Of a stretch of DNA of 64,000 bases, positions 31,380 through 42,669 are shown piece after piece (position 1 is the first letter of the stretch; each line of letters starts with the position of its first letter). Under the pieces are notes generated by a model. It did no database searches. It was not told the DNA's origin and saw only the letters and a list, made by a program, of their open reading frames with translations. The stretch spans positions 2,741,001-2,805,000 of the forward strand of contig CAHIKZ030004296.1 in the NCBI GenBank assembly GCA_903632075.3, read 5' to 3'. The translations under genes and the position numbers were made by a program. Source of the stretch: Acanthosepion pharaonis. Taxonomy: Eukaryota; Mollusca; Cephalopoda; Sepiida; Sepiidae.

Positions 31380-31422
31380 TTCGTGTGATGCGTTTCGTCT
31401 TTTAGGAATTCATCAGACTAAA
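31380..31422 (-). ncRNA. Hammerhead-like motif at 3' end of Penelope copy C
   Basis: Minus strand: exact CTGATGA (31410-31416), damaged stem II, GAAAC (31392-31396), ACG/CAT stem III with one mismatch, GCATC in place of GCGTC. Only 2 bp of stem I remain. Confidence 0.5.
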
Positions 31423-31735
31423 TTTGTTTAATTTAATGCGACTGCACATATACACGAACGAGAGACGCTGGGAATTTTAAATTTAGATTTTTTTAAAGCT
31501 TTTTTGGGGGTAAATAATCCATCCGATTTCATGTAGATTATTTTCTTTATGTTTCCGTCAAATTTATTATTAAATATCCCACATAAAACAGAAAATCTGC
31601 CAAGAATGGTGAAACGTTTAACGAAAATTCACTGTGGCTGAACTAGCAATTAAATCCCTTTTCTAAACATTTCCGTCTTACTGAATTATTTTCTCTTTTG
31701 ATTAGAGTAGAATTTTTTAAGTCAAAATTAAAATA
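31423..31735 (-). pseudogene. Penelope-like element C-terminal remnant (copy C)
   Basis: Minus strand 'LKNSTLIKRENNSVRRKCLE' aligns with 'FKNATLIKKENNSLRRKILE' of copy B, and the later 'FSLNVSPFLADF' with its 'FFPISPFLTKL'. It is the last part of the GIY-YIG polyprotein. Stops are present. Confidence 0.7.
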
Positions 31736-31899
31736 AAACAAGAACTTGACGATATCCAGGGATATGAGCAATGGAACGAAAACAGTCTCTACTCGCGTAG
31801 ATTAAATAAAGTTTTCAGTTCAGAATCTTCAGTAGGTCACCCAGATCGCTATACACATAAGGAAGGCCAGAGGTCACAGAGGCCGAAACTAGTGTAAAT

Positions 31900-31905
<6 letters not shown>
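31732..31905 (+). mobile_element. SINE-2, 5'-truncated
   Basis: 'gaacttgacgatatccaggg' through 'ggccgaaactagtgtaaata'; tail stem 'aaggcc.gagg..acagaggcc' followed by GAAAC (31883-31887). Abuts (TA)n and, at its left end, Penelope copy C. Confidence 0.7.

Positions 31906-31964
<59 letters not shown>
31906..31964. repeat. (TA)n
   Basis: About 29 units. Confidence 0.98.
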
Positions 31965-31967
<3 letters not shown>

Positions 31968-31994
31968 GTGTATTTGGAGAGAAATCCCTCTTTT

Positions 31995-32355
31995 ATACAA
32001 GTTTCACTAAAAACGTCTGAAAAAGGTACTGCAGTTAACTTTTTTATATAATTTTTGTTGTGTTCTTATAATTTTCTTCTTTTCTGGACATAAATTGTGG
32101 CCATATTTATAGTTAATATTACTGAGTGTTGGCTTTTTTCTTTTTTATTAATAATGCTTCCATTATTTTTAGCCATTTTTACATGTCGCTGAGGCTATTA
32201 AATTTGTATCATCAACGAGTATGATGGCTAAAAGTGTAGCCGAAAGCACTAGGACATACAAAACATTCGGGCAATTTCTACATAATTTCCGTCCAGAAAA
32301 GAACAAAAGTTATAAGAACACAAGAAAAATTAAAAATCTTTCAATGAAACTTGTG
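31995..32355. mobile_element. Foldback element, family F1, inverted relative of 5809-6250
   Basis: Arms at 31995-32092 and 32293-32355 ('acaagtttca', 'ttgtgttcttataa', 'cttttctggac'). The interior 'agttaatattactgagtgttggc' is the inverse of 6020-6045. Near the centre (32221-32248) a GGCT/AGCC hairpin followed by GAAA resembles hammerhead stem II. Confidence 0.6.
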
Positions 32356-32397
32356 TGTATATTTGTATAAACAAATGACGTCACGCTTTATGAAATA

Positions 32398-32753
32398 GAC
32401 AAAGTCCGACAATTATTTTAATTATTTGGATGCGCATCGAGCAGATATGAATGTATGAGAAAAAATCATGGAGAATTGTAGTTTAAAAGCATTAAAATCG
32501 ACCTTGTTAACCGAAACGCTCTTCTGTGGCTCAATCGGTAAAAGCACGTCGGGCTACATGACGGTTCCGTATAGGATACAGGTTCGATTCCTGTTGGAGG
32601 ACGCATATATCCTAAGAAAATTTCTCGGACATTCAGGCCGGTAAATGTTGTTAATAATGCTTATTATAAACAGGATATTTGCTTAAATATCTGTATGTAT
32701 AAAAAGAACGTATAAACATAAAAAATTTCTTAAAATAATTGTCGGACTTTGTC
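32398..32753 (+). mobile_element. SINE-5 unit bounded by inverted ends
   Basis: 'agtccgacaattattttaa' (32402-32420) and its inverse (32730-32750) bracket a tRNA-like head and the family tail. Inverted ends around a tRNA-headed unit are unusual for a SINE and may come from two overlapping insertions. Confidence 0.6.
32520..32601 (+). tRNA. tRNA-like cloverleaf (SINE-5 head; pseudo-tRNA)
   Basis: 82 nt: acceptor TCTTCTG/TGGAGGA (with wobble pairs), D arm GCTC/AGC, anticodon stem CGTCG/TGACG with loop GGCTACA, variable arm of about 15 nt, perfect T stem ACAGG/CCTGT. U33 is missing. Confidence 0.5.
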
Positions 32754-32789
32754 CATTTCATAATATATATATATATGCAGCATATTTTC

Positions 32790-33000
32790 ATGCATGTTGG
32801 TCAGATAATTTTTAGACGTATTGTATCTATTTATTTGAGTTTTAATCCTTTCAAGTCTGACAATTCATTTCTTAGTGTCTGTAGAAAATTGATTAAGAAA
32901 AATTCCTAAATTTTCTTTCAAATAATTTTTATTCCCCCAAGTAATTTCAACCTCACCTGAGACCATCTTCAGGGTCTGCATATCCATGGATGTGTTATGC
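32790..33000 (-). repeat. Dispersed repeat shared with 36960-37210
   Basis: 'tttcttagtgt.tgta.aaaattgattaag' and flanks recur. A hammerhead-like motif sits at the right end (32938-32985). Confidence 0.6.
32938..32985 (-). ncRNA. Hammerhead-like motif with long stem II
   Basis: Minus strand: CTGAAGA (32966-32972), extra T, then GGTCTCA/TGAGGTT (7 pairs with wobbles, 2-nt loop), GAAA. Stem III and I not convincing. Confidence 0.4.
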
Positions 33001-33182
33001 GTTAACACCGCAAATTGAAAGGATTTTTTACCACTATATAAGGGAAGTAACTAGTGCGATTTTTAAATATTTTTTTTTTTTAAGATTTCTAATTGTAGTA
33101 TTTTAATTTAGTAGTTTTTACATAACACTTTACTGCTACAAACATTTAAGAAATTTGTTGCTATACTCGTAGTTGACTTATA

Positions 33183-33183
33183 C

Positions 33184-33248
<65 letters not shown>
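33183..33248. repeat. (TA)n(TG)n
   Basis: TA then about 23 TG units. Confidence 0.98.
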
Positions 33249-33249
<1 letters not shown>

Positions 33250-33269
33250 TACAGCAAAAAAACAAAAAT

Positions 33270-33328
33270 TACCTCGACAGAGTATAGTCTGTTTCAAGCC
33301 GTTCTGTACGCGGCTAACATCAGCCTCT
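33270..33328 (-). ncRNA. Hammerhead-like motif with strong stems II and III
   Basis: Minus strand: CTGATGT, stem II AGCCG/CGGCT, GAAA, stem III ACAGA/TCTGT, GTC site. The stem I position has GAGG facing GAGG, which cannot pair, and the core A is T. Probably a relic. Confidence 0.45.
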
Positions 33329-33329
33329 A

Positions 33330-34290
33330 AGTGTCTGTCTCGGAGCATTGTTTGAAATTTATTTTAATGTCGGTCCTCCTCTGGTAGACGCCTTGTTAAT
33401 GAGAACGAGCTTGTGTTAGCGATTGGTGGAGAGCGTAAGGTATCTCACCCCGGGGGAAGCGGTCTGGGATTGGATTTTATTTATGGCTAGGAGCTTTCGT
33501 TTTTTGTAGTTTAATATCAATTCCTACTAGGTAGCGTTTCTTATACGAGCCCCAAATGTGTTTTTCTGGGATTCACAGTAAATAGTTTTTGTACTACAGG
33601 TGTCCAATATTATTAATAAGCGATGGGGGATTTAAACTTAAACCCGTTAAGATTAATGGAAATTAGTTGAATTATAGATTTATAGATTGTGGGTTATACC
33701 ATTGGGTGCACTGGTATTACCCACAATCTATCATTTCATTAATTTCGATTTATTTTATTAATTTTCATTTTCAGACAAAACATTATGTCCTTATTTATTT
33801 ATTTTCTTAGAAGAGATTTCATATATGTCAACATGAAGCAAGTTACAAGTGTTTAAATAAACGACTCCATTAAAACGTTAATTTGCAAAATCTCCTCATT
33901 TCTCATGGGCGTTGACGTGTCAAGTATTTCATAACTCAATCCTGTTCGTGATATCAAAATTGCCTTGAAGCAGAACTTCAGAGACACTACTTGTTTCGTG
34001 TGTATTTTTCACAAAACCAATCTCCTTTCATTCAACATCTCGTCATCTTCCCTTCAGTCACTCGTTTGTCAACTTTGCCTTCTCCTTTCGTCGCAGTGAC
34101 ACATTTTTTCAAGCCAAGATTATTTTGTAAAAAGAACGCTGTAGATGGCCTTAAAAGGACCCAAGTTTGCTACTTTTATCAGTTGCTTTAAGAATGAATT
34201 GCTTCTTTCAAAAACAGATGGTTTGACTTTCATTCGAATAATGAAGGAGAATGTTTACACTTATTAACATAACATCTTTTGTGTGCTATA
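33330..34290. other. No gene; hairpin at 33686-33736
   Basis: 19-nt arms 'tagattgtgggttatacca' and complement near 33686-33736 (one mismatch). Remainder unassigned, including the 66-codon frame at 33991. Confidence 0.5.
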
Positions 34291-34295
34291 TCCCC

Positions 34296-34395
34296 CAGGG
34301 ACCTAGACGATCATGGCTCTCCACAACTTAGCTCCTAGAAATGTTATTGTTGTCTTACAGTTTCTCCTAATCCGTGTTCGACCATCCATTTACAT
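34296..34395 (-). mobile_element. LINE-B 3' end fragment
   Basis: 'gatcatggctctccacaa' and 'accatccatttac' are the LINE-B ending in antisense. Confidence 0.65.
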
Positions 34396-34442
34396 AAACA
34401 AGTCGCATAAGATTCGAATAGTCTGGTCCTAAGACGCCGGCA

Positions 34443-34500
<58 letters not shown>

Positions 34501-34826
34501 AAAAGGCTCAAACACTAATAATCCATGGTTATAAATTATTACTTTGGCATCGTAATCACGATCCAATTCCTCAGTCAGACCTACAAATTCAAAAAAGAAA
34601 TCGGAAAATATAATTCCGGGTATAAAAAACAAAATTTTAGTGAGAGTGTATGTGTGAGAGTGGGAAACAAGTGTGAGAGGGAAATGTCTGAAAGCTCTAG
34701 AGAGACGTTTAACAGAAGAAAGAAAAACAGGAATGCATAAAAGTGAAGGTGGGAATTAGAATTTAACAGAGAGGAGTTAAATAACGGTTTAAATAAGTGA
34801 GACACCTGGATTCTATCCTCTTGAGA

Positions 34827-34868
<42 letters not shown>

Positions 34869-34869
34869 C

Positions 34870-34935
<66 letters not shown>

Positions 34936-35187
34936 ATAACCATAACAATCTAATCAAAATTTAAGCAATATTCATTTGTTTAAAAAATATATTTCTCGAA
35001 TATTACTCTTCTACTTTTGTCTTACCAAACTTTGAATTATGGCACTTTGTGTCCTGCATATGTTTTAATTGACCTTTCAAACACCTGATGAATATTCATA
35101 AATATTCTCAAATTTAAAAGCCTCGATAAACCAATGACATTCTTGCTCTTATATATAAACACGTGCAACAAAATAAATCCTTATATT

Positions 35188-35230
35188 TGCCTTGATAAAA
35201 TCCCTCAGAGGACGAAACGCATTGACTAAG
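35188..35230 (+). ncRNA. Decayed hammerhead-like motif, duplication unit 1
   Basis: TTGATAA, TCC/GGA stem II, CGAAACGCATT. Core substitutions at two positions. Confidence 0.35.
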
Positions 35231-35327
35231 AACAGTTTTTTCTCTTGTCATTTTATTCATTTTCTGCCTTTACAGATACACTCTATCTGAAAGTTAACTA
35301 AGGTAGCGGATTCAACTGATTTTTAAA

Positions 35328-35367
<40 letters not shown>

Positions 35368-35899
35368 AAAAGTCTTAAACACTAATATTTCAGGGTCATA
35401 ATTTATTCCATTGGAATCGTAAATACGATCCAATTCATCAGACCTACAAATTGAAAAAGGAAACAGAAAAACAACTCCGGAAATAAAAAATAGAATTTAG
35501 AGAGAGAGAGTAAATATGAGAGTGTGGGATGAAAGTTAGAGCTATAGAGAGGGGTAACAGACGAGAGAAGGTGGGAGATTAAAACTTAGGTGTGTCAAAG
35601 ACAGTTTAAGTGAGAGAAATATGAATGTTGTCGGATGTGTAATACATTAAAGATGTAACCGGAAAGGATACATTTTATGGTTCATACATACACAATAGAC
35701 GATCTAATCTTAAAGATCAGAATAAGAGGGAGGGAGAGGAAAAGAAAAGAAAAAGGGGTGGGGGAGAGAGATGGGGCGGGGGCAACTAAAACTGAAGGGC
35801 ATTTACTGAAAATATATTCAAAAAATATATATGTATGTGTATGCATGTATGTATATATATTTATATATTTTGCATATGTATGTGTATGTTAACCACTAA

Positions 35900-36001
<102 letters not shown>

Positions 36002-36191
36002 CTTAAATATTATTCGCTTACTTTTTACCAGACTTTGACGTATGTCCCTTTGTGTCCTCCATATATTTTGACTTGATCTTTCAACCTCCTGATGAACATT
36101 CATGAATGTTCTCAAATTTAAAAGCCTTGATAAACCAATGACATTCTTGCTCTTGTATATAAACATGTGCAACAAAATAAATCCTTACATT

Positions 36192-36235
36192 TGCCTTGAT
36201 AAAATCCCTCAGAGGACGAAATGAGTCGGATAAGA
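36192..36235 (+). ncRNA. Decayed hammerhead-like motif, duplication unit 2
   Basis: Same layout as 35188-35230; GAAA followed by TGAGTC. Confidence 0.3.
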
Positions 36236-36546
36236 ATAGTTTTTCCTCTCGTCATTTTATTTATATATGCTTCTGGGAAACTCGGTTAAGCTCTCTTGAG
36301 AAAAGGTTAATTTTAAAAACGCATTGCTCTTCAGCTGAATTGGGCTCACTGGGCCACTAGCGTATTTCATTTAGAAAACGTTAAAATTTCCTTCTCTCTG
36401 CCGTGCGACGTTAGCCTAGAGGGTAGGATCGCTGACTAATGCCAAAAGTGCATTAGACACGTGGCGATTACTTTGAAGAGAGTACCATGTATTTTGGAAT
36501 TGAAATAAATTGTTTGTGACAACAATCCTGTTATTTTCAGACAGAC

Positions 36547-36550
<4 letters not shown>

Positions 36551-36585
<35 letters not shown>

Positions 36586-36785
36586 TAGATAGATAGATAG
36601 ATAGATAAATGGATAAAATTGTTGATATATAAAATTATACAATAGAATCCAGGTATATTATATATATATAAAATTGTTGATATATAAAATTATACAAAAT
36701 TATATATCGTTATATCATATTATATATATATATCGTTATATCATATTATATATATATAAAATTATACAAAACTATATATCGTTAT

Positions 36786-36852
<67 letters not shown>
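36551..36852. repeat. (TA)n/(TAGA)n with 'aaattatacaaaa' repeats
   Basis: TA at 36551-36583, TAGA to 36609, then short alternating 'atatcgttatatcatat' and 'aaaattatacaaa' units to a long TA tract ending 36852. Confidence 0.95.
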
Positions 36853-36853
<1 letters not shown>

Positions 36854-36909
36854 ATATAGTTTTGTATAATTTTAAAATATAGTTTTGTATAATGTCAAAA
36901 CTGGAAAAA

Positions 36910-37210
36910 AATTTTTGTGACGCGTTTCATATGTTAGGATGTCATCGGACTGGGTTTTTTGCTGCTGCCACGTCTACACATAATTTTTTGAAAGAATTAT
37001 TTTATAATATTATGTCTATTTATTTTTATTTTAATCACCTCAAATTCGCAGATCAATTTCTTAGTGTTGTTACAAAATTGATTAAGTAAGATGCCGTAGT
37101 TTTGGTTATTTCTTTTATTTTCCTTAGTAATTTCAAACTCATCCAAGATCATAAAAACATTCACAACTATCAATTACATTAATTTTTGACTTAGTAATTA
37201 ACCCACTGAA
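36910..37210 (-). repeat. Penelope-derived-looking repeat with hammerhead-like end
   Basis: Minus strand: CCGATGA (near 36943-36949), weak stem II, GAAACGCGTC (36915-36925) as in Penelope copy B. The sequence to the right matches 32790-33000. No protein text. Confidence 0.45.
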
Positions 37211-37272
37211 GATTTCATCCACTGAAGATGATGCTTGAATGAAGATATATTGCCTAAATATATACATACAAA

Positions 37273-37275
<3 letters not shown>

Positions 37276-37326
<51 letters not shown>
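37276..37326. repeat. (TA)n
   Basis: About 25 units. Confidence 0.97.
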
Positions 37327-37330
<4 letters not shown>

Positions 37331-37495
37331 CATTGAGTGTAGATTCCCTGATTCACTGTGCATTATACCTCTGTTACCAGTTCTTGTATTCCCGGTTCAA
37401 CCCAAGCCTTCATCACTATAATCAGATAATCTGTGTAGGCAGTCTAGCTGTTCAGTTTAGAACTGGACTGCTGAACTGAAACGACAGAAATCAAA

Positions 37496-37498
<3 letters not shown>

Positions 37499-37526
<28 letters not shown>

Positions 37527-37537
37527 GTCTCTCTCTG

Positions 37538-37607
<70 letters not shown>
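37499..37607. repeat. (CT)n(TA)n
   Basis: Flanks the palindromic family X copy. Confidence 0.97.
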
Positions 37608-37609
<2 letters not shown>

Positions 37610-37795
37610 TGAACATTGAAGTCAACACTCAGAGGCGACAGGCCGTCTCATGCTAGATGCAATCGTCGACGATTGCGTCTAGCATGAGACAGCCTGTCGC
37701 CTCTAAGTGTTGACTTCAATATTCACTTTTATATTTATATACGCTCTATCCCTTATATTGAGCACTTTATTCTATAAATTTAGCACACCTTAAAA
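37608..37795. mobile_element. Family X copy with near-perfect 60-bp palindrome
   Basis: Arms 37608-37667 and 37668-37731 are almost perfectly complementary with no loop (centre GTCGAC). Each arm carries the family X hammerhead-like order (CGACGA, TGC/GCA, GAGAC, GTC), with GAAAC changed to GAGAC in both. Family 3' sequence continues to 37795. Confidence 0.8.
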
Positions 37796-37804
37796 CTATA
37801 TTTC

Positions 37805-37805
<1 letters not shown>

Positions 37806-37847
<42 letters not shown>

Positions 37848-37849
37848 CG

Positions 37850-37880
<31 letters not shown>

Positions 37881-37905
37881 ATGTGTGTGTATGTGTATTC
37901 AGGCA
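37806..37905. repeat. (TA)n(TG)n
   Basis: TA to 37844 then interrupted TG. Confidence 0.97.
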
Positions 37906-38930
37906 TGTGTTACGAAACTTTTCCGTTTGATAATCTTTTTTCAGTTTTTTCTTGCTTTCTCTTTAGTTTTTAATATTTAGGTCTATGTTGTTGAAATAAG
38001 ACTCTAATCTATGTTTTGTTTTGTTTTTGTTTTTTTTGCCGAGGGCTTTTGGTTATCGTCAACCATCATCTTGGCCGTATGTTTTGATTTGAAATAGGTT
38101 GTTTATTATTTTAGCTTTATAGATAAGATTTTGGGTATTTAGACGTTGTTGGATTAGTTCTTTATTAAGATAATGTGGTAATGTCTATCAATAACTAATC
38201 CTTGTTAAAAATATTGTTTTAGAAATTCTTGTAAAAATCAAATAAATCAAATAATTTCAGATTTTAATGAAATTTACAAGATTTATTCACAAATGAATTA
38301 AATTATTTTTGTTTTTTTTTTAGAAAATCATGGCAAAAATATTTTTTTACAACTGTTAGCTCCACTTACTTAATTCTTTGAAATTTCGAGAAATTTAAAT
38401 TTCAGCTTTTTTCATATTAATATTAGTTAAAAGCAGGATTCCTTGAAGAATTATAATCATCAATTTCGTTTTGTCAAACAGAAACATCAAACTGAAATTC
38501 TGCTCTGAACCGTAAAATAAAAATTACTATAAAACTCAGACATTACTGAGTTAGAAAAATTTTAATTGCTTTTATAAATAAGATAAATTAAGGACACTAT
38601 TGTCTTAAGAAAATACTTTTTCAATGAATTTTTATATTAACTATTTTCATTTTTTCAATTTTAATTAGAAAAATATATTAAATTTTAAATCTTTTAGAAT
38701 TAATATTAATTTCTGTCTTTTGATGATATAATTATTATTAAGTGAAAACTATAGTTACTTATCATAAATGGAAAAACTTAATAGAAATCCTCAAAAAGCA
38801 ATAATTTTAAAAGAATTTTGAATTTGTGCGTGCCACCATACAAACATATTATCAGAAAATAAGAGTGATAACTATAGTAAATTTAAAGTCAACATTTCTA
38901 AAATTCAATAAAACATTAGATTCTTCTTCT
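37906..38930. other. No gene; very AT-rich
   Basis: No frames or repeats recognised in about 1 kb. Confidence 0.5.
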
Positions 38931-38931
38931 T

Positions 38932-40150
38932 TTATATACCGTGTCCCTTCGGGACGTAAGCGATGATTTCTTCCTGCTCCTTGTAGCTCTCAATAAATTT
39001 TGTCTTGTTATTATTTTTCCCAAAATATATTCTGTCCATATATCCGTTAAGTATGTCATGCGTTTCTTTCCCTTGTCCCTTTTCCCTTTATCCGCCCTGT
39101 GAGTATCATATTTTCCAAGCCCTCCTTTCTCATTACGTATCCTAGAAATTTCAGCTGATTCTTCCTGGTGTTAAGTATAAGCTTCCTCTTCCATGGTATC
39201 CTTAGAATCTTTCTGTAGAACCATACTTTTTTTTTTATTCGAGTCTCTTCTCCATCTTTAACGAGACCGTCCGACATTCATTGCTGTAAAGGAAGACAGA
39301 TATCACGTAGTAGTTCAGTACTCTTTTCTTCGTTACCAACGGAACCCTCCTGTCTTGTAATACTCTGCCTATCTTTTGAAATGCGTCTTTGGCCATCCCA
39401 ATATGCCTTCAGATCTCAGCATTGCACTTACCATCAATTATCAGAACACTTTCCAGATATTTAAATTTCCGCATCTATTTGATTTTATTGTCCCCTACCT
39501 ATAAATCGCATTTCGGGTTCAAATGTTTCTTGATGACTATGTATTCTGTCTTCTTGTAATTTATGCTTAGTCCCTTCTTCTCTCTCTCCTTCGTTACCTT
39601 CTATAGAAGGTTTTGTAGTTTCCTTTCCATGTCTGCTATCAGCACTGTGTCATCTGCATATCTTATGTTGTTAAGATTGTGGCCTCCAATGATGAATCCT
39701 GGTAGACTTTCCAGCTCTCTCAGAATTGCCACGCCGTATAGGTTGAATAGGTCTGGTGAGAAGATACATCCTTGCCTTACGCCCCTTTTTATTTTTATAT
39801 ATATGCTGAACTCATTTTTTATCTTTATGCAAGCAGTTTGTTGCCAATAGAGGTTTTTGATTATCTTAATGTCTTTCCGGAATATGTTAAGGTTGCTGAG
39901 CAGCTCCAGCAGATCTTTGTGGTATACTTTGTCGAATGCTTTTGCATAGTCTATAAAACACGGGTGAACGTTCTTTTACATTTGTATTGGTCTTTCTGGT
40001 AACATTCTGAACATGAATATCGTGTCTTTAACGAACCCGCACCGTTCTTGTCCTATCTCTAGCCCGATTCTGCTCAGAGCTCTATTCATCAGAATACGGA
40101 TGATGAGTTCTGTTATGTGACTCATTAGACTGATTGTTTCTTAGGTATCA
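38932..40150 (-). pseudogene. LINE-B (RTE-like) reverse transcriptase with YADD box
   Basis: Read leftward: 'FIDYAKAFDKVYH' (near 39920), 'LFNLYGVAILRELESLPG' (39695-39750), 'IRYADDTVLIAD' (39630-39665), 'INYKKTEYIV' (39530-39570), then 'RKNQLKFLGYVMRKEGLENM' (39100-39180) and the 3' end. This is the palm through C-terminal region of a non-LTR RT of the RTE-like type often annotated in molluscs as endonuclease/reverse transcriptase. The catalytic YADD is intact, but several stops and frame changes interrupt the frame. The endonuclease and RT fingers are missing. Confidence 0.88.
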
Positions 40151-40231
40151 CGATTTTTTTTTTTGTGAAAGTCCCTAAATAAGAATATTTTGAAACAAAT
40201 ATTTCGACAGATAAACATGAACAACCTACGT

Positions 40232-40239
40232 GCGCGCAT

Positions 40240-40300
<61 letters not shown>

Positions 40301-40485
40301 CAATAAACTTAGAAAATCAATAAACTTAGATAGTCAATAAACTAAGATAGATAGATATCAATAGACTGTGATAGATAGATAGATAATTAGATAATCAATA
40401 AACTTAGATAATCAATTAAATTAGATAATCAATAAACTTAGATAGTCAATAAACTAAGATAGATAGATAGATATCAATAGACTGT

Positions 40486-40543
<58 letters not shown>

Positions 40544-40636
40544 CAATAAACTTAGATAATCAATAAACTTAGTCAATAAACTAATATAGATAGATAGATA
40601 TCAATAGACTGTGATAGATAGATATCAATAGACTGT

Positions 40637-40678
<42 letters not shown>

Positions 40679-40690
40679 CAATAAACTTAG
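40232..40690. repeat. (TAGA)n array with 'aatcaataaacttag' spacers
   Basis: Long GATA-type tetranucleotide runs separated by recurring 13-16 bp spacers; higher-order units recur at about 115-130 bp. Confidence 0.95.
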
Positions 40691-40757
40691 ATAGATGCAT
40701 TCTGGCACAGTAAAAATTGCGACTGAATAATGCTGGTTTCGATTTTTTGTTTTTCTT

Positions 40758-40763
40758 TTGTTT

Positions 40764-40800
<37 letters not shown>
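40758..40800. repeat. Poly-T
   Basis: About 35 consecutive T, possibly the antisense A tail of a retrocopy. Confidence 0.9.
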
Positions 40801-40801
<1 letters not shown>

Positions 40802-41139
40802 TCACCAAGTCGAGGTCCGCTGGCTAACGTTATAAGTGCTGATAAGACCGTTGTGATTATTTTGGGAGAGTGGAGAATATTCAGGTTAGCAGATTGTGAA
40901 AGTGTATGTGTAAGTGTATATCACGTGGACAGACTCTAGAGTTTAAAGCTTCCTGGTGTCGACCTGCTTCATTCAAAATAACATCTTCTCCAAGAACACA
41001 AATTCTACCATCCACTTTGAAAAGACCTTTAATTTCACGCCATCTGACACTCTACAGTTATTTGTTCAAAAATAACGTTTTCAAAAATTAACGGGTTTAT
41101 TGATTAAATCAATTCAGTGTATAAAAATAAACAAATAAC

Positions 41140-41980
41140 CAATAATATCTAGGGCACATAGTGAGGAAAGAGGGCTTAAAAAATCTGACACTCACAGGTC
41201 AGATTAAAGACATGAGGGACAGAGGAAATTAACGCATAACCCACCTAGCGAGCTTGAGAAAATGTATGGCGGAACAAGGTTTAGGAGAGATAAGAAAAAG
41301 ATCAAATTTATTAAGGGCTATATTGGACAGGAAGAGACGGTTGAAATTTCTAGGGCACATAATGAGGAAAGAGGGCTTAGAAAATTTGATACTCACAGGA
41401 CAGATTGAAGACAAGAGGGACAGAGGAAATCAACGCATAACCCACCTAGCGAGCTTGAGTAAATGGATGGCGGAACAAGGTTTAGGAGAGATAAGAAAAA
41501 GATCAAATTTATTAAGGGCTATATTGGACAGGAAGAGACGGTTGAAATTTCTAGGGCATATAATGAGGAAAGAGGGCTTGGAAAATTTGATACTCACAGG
41601 ACAGATTGAAGACAAGAGGGACAGAGGAAAACAACGCATAACCCACCTAGCAAGCTTGAGTAAATGATGGCGGAACAAGGTTTAGAAGAGATAACAAAAA
41701 GATCAAATTTATTAAGGGCTATATTGGACGAGAAGAGTCGGTTGAAATTTCTGGGCTACATAATGAGGAAATAGGGCTTGGAAAATTTGATACTCACAGG
41801 ACAGATTGAAGACAAGAGGGACAGAGGAAAACAACGCATAACCCACCTAGCGAGCTTGAGTAAATGGATGGCGGAACAAGGTTTAGGAGAGATAGCAGAA
41901 AGATCAAATTTACTAAGAGCTACAAAGGACAGGAAATTGTGGAGAGCCATGATCGCCTACGTTAAAAGTATATTATTTTG
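41140..41980 (+). repeat. 201-bp tandem array of the LINE-B C-terminus (about 4 units)
   Basis: The landmark 'agcttgag' occurs at 41251, 41452, 41653 and 41853 (periods 201, 201, 200). Each unit encodes 67 residues: 'KFLGHIMRKEGLENLILTG', 'QIEDKRDRG.QRITHLASL', 'KWMAEQGLGEI.KRSNLL'. Units 1-3 stay in one frame (41254-41667); a lost base at 41668 breaks it. The last unit runs into the normal LINE-B 3' end 'RKLWRAMIAYVK'. Minus-strand frames here are shadows. Confidence 0.9.
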
Positions 41981-42109
41981 TATCCTGCCTGAAGAGTTAA
42001 AAGAAACTTACACCCTTTTGCAAATTAATTGAAAGAAAACGAATAATTCCGTTATTATTTACTTTTTTCGTGTTTTCCTAATGAAACGTGTCCCAGTGCA
42101 CATGTTAGT

Positions 42110-42270
42110 ACTTTGTATGTCGTTCCTTCCACAGATTGTCGTTTGATTTAAATCAGGAGAGTTTCCGGGCCAATCTATAGTATTTTGATTTGCTCACTGG
42201 TAAGGCTTACCAGTGTGTTTGTGCAGCGTTACAATTTTCGTACACTTCGTTGGAGTAACGTCCATCGCAG
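42110..42270 (-). pseudogene. Tc1-like transposase fragment
   Basis: Minus strand 'KIVTLHKHTGKPYQ', stop, 'ANQNTIDWPGNSPDLN' matches the Tc1 catalytic region around the third acidic residue (WPGNSPDLN.). Too short for more. Confidence 0.6.
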
Positions 42271-42669
42271 ACAATGGCCGTAGGACAACTAATCAACAGT
42301 CGAGACAATATGTCTGGGTGTGATTAAAATCTGATGCAAGTTACGGATGATGCAATATTTTTCAAGGCCAAACAAATTTCATCATACACCCCGAAAATTC
42401 GTGCTGCACAGCACTATAAATGACCTAATATGAGGAAAAATAGAAATCGATTACACCCTGTCACTTCAGTGGGTCTAAAACTGGCCGTATAGTGGAAGAA
42501 AGGAAAGTAAAGCAGTTGTTTCAATTTAATTGCACAAGGGTGTAAGTTGTCGTGAGTGAGTGAATATTGTTTTAAATGTGGTTTTACTACTGTTTTCAAG
42601 AATTGAACTCTGACCTTTTTGAGACTTGTGGTTTAAAACATTTCGAAAAATTTAATACCGATCATATAT

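Noticed and set aside
35083..35110. CTGATGA followed by a palindrome (also near 36090)
   Set aside because: The palindrome is strong in the second copy (gaacattcatgaatgttc), but no GAAA follows, so this is a hairpin and not a hammerhead.
35425..35460. Minus-strand CTGATGA with a long ATTGGATCGT hairpin
   Set aside because: The hairpin is good, but GAAA is replaced by GGAAT and stem I does not pair in register.
36400..36470. tRNA-like sequence near 36405
   Set aside because: A box-A-like string is present, but no box B or foldable T arm was found.
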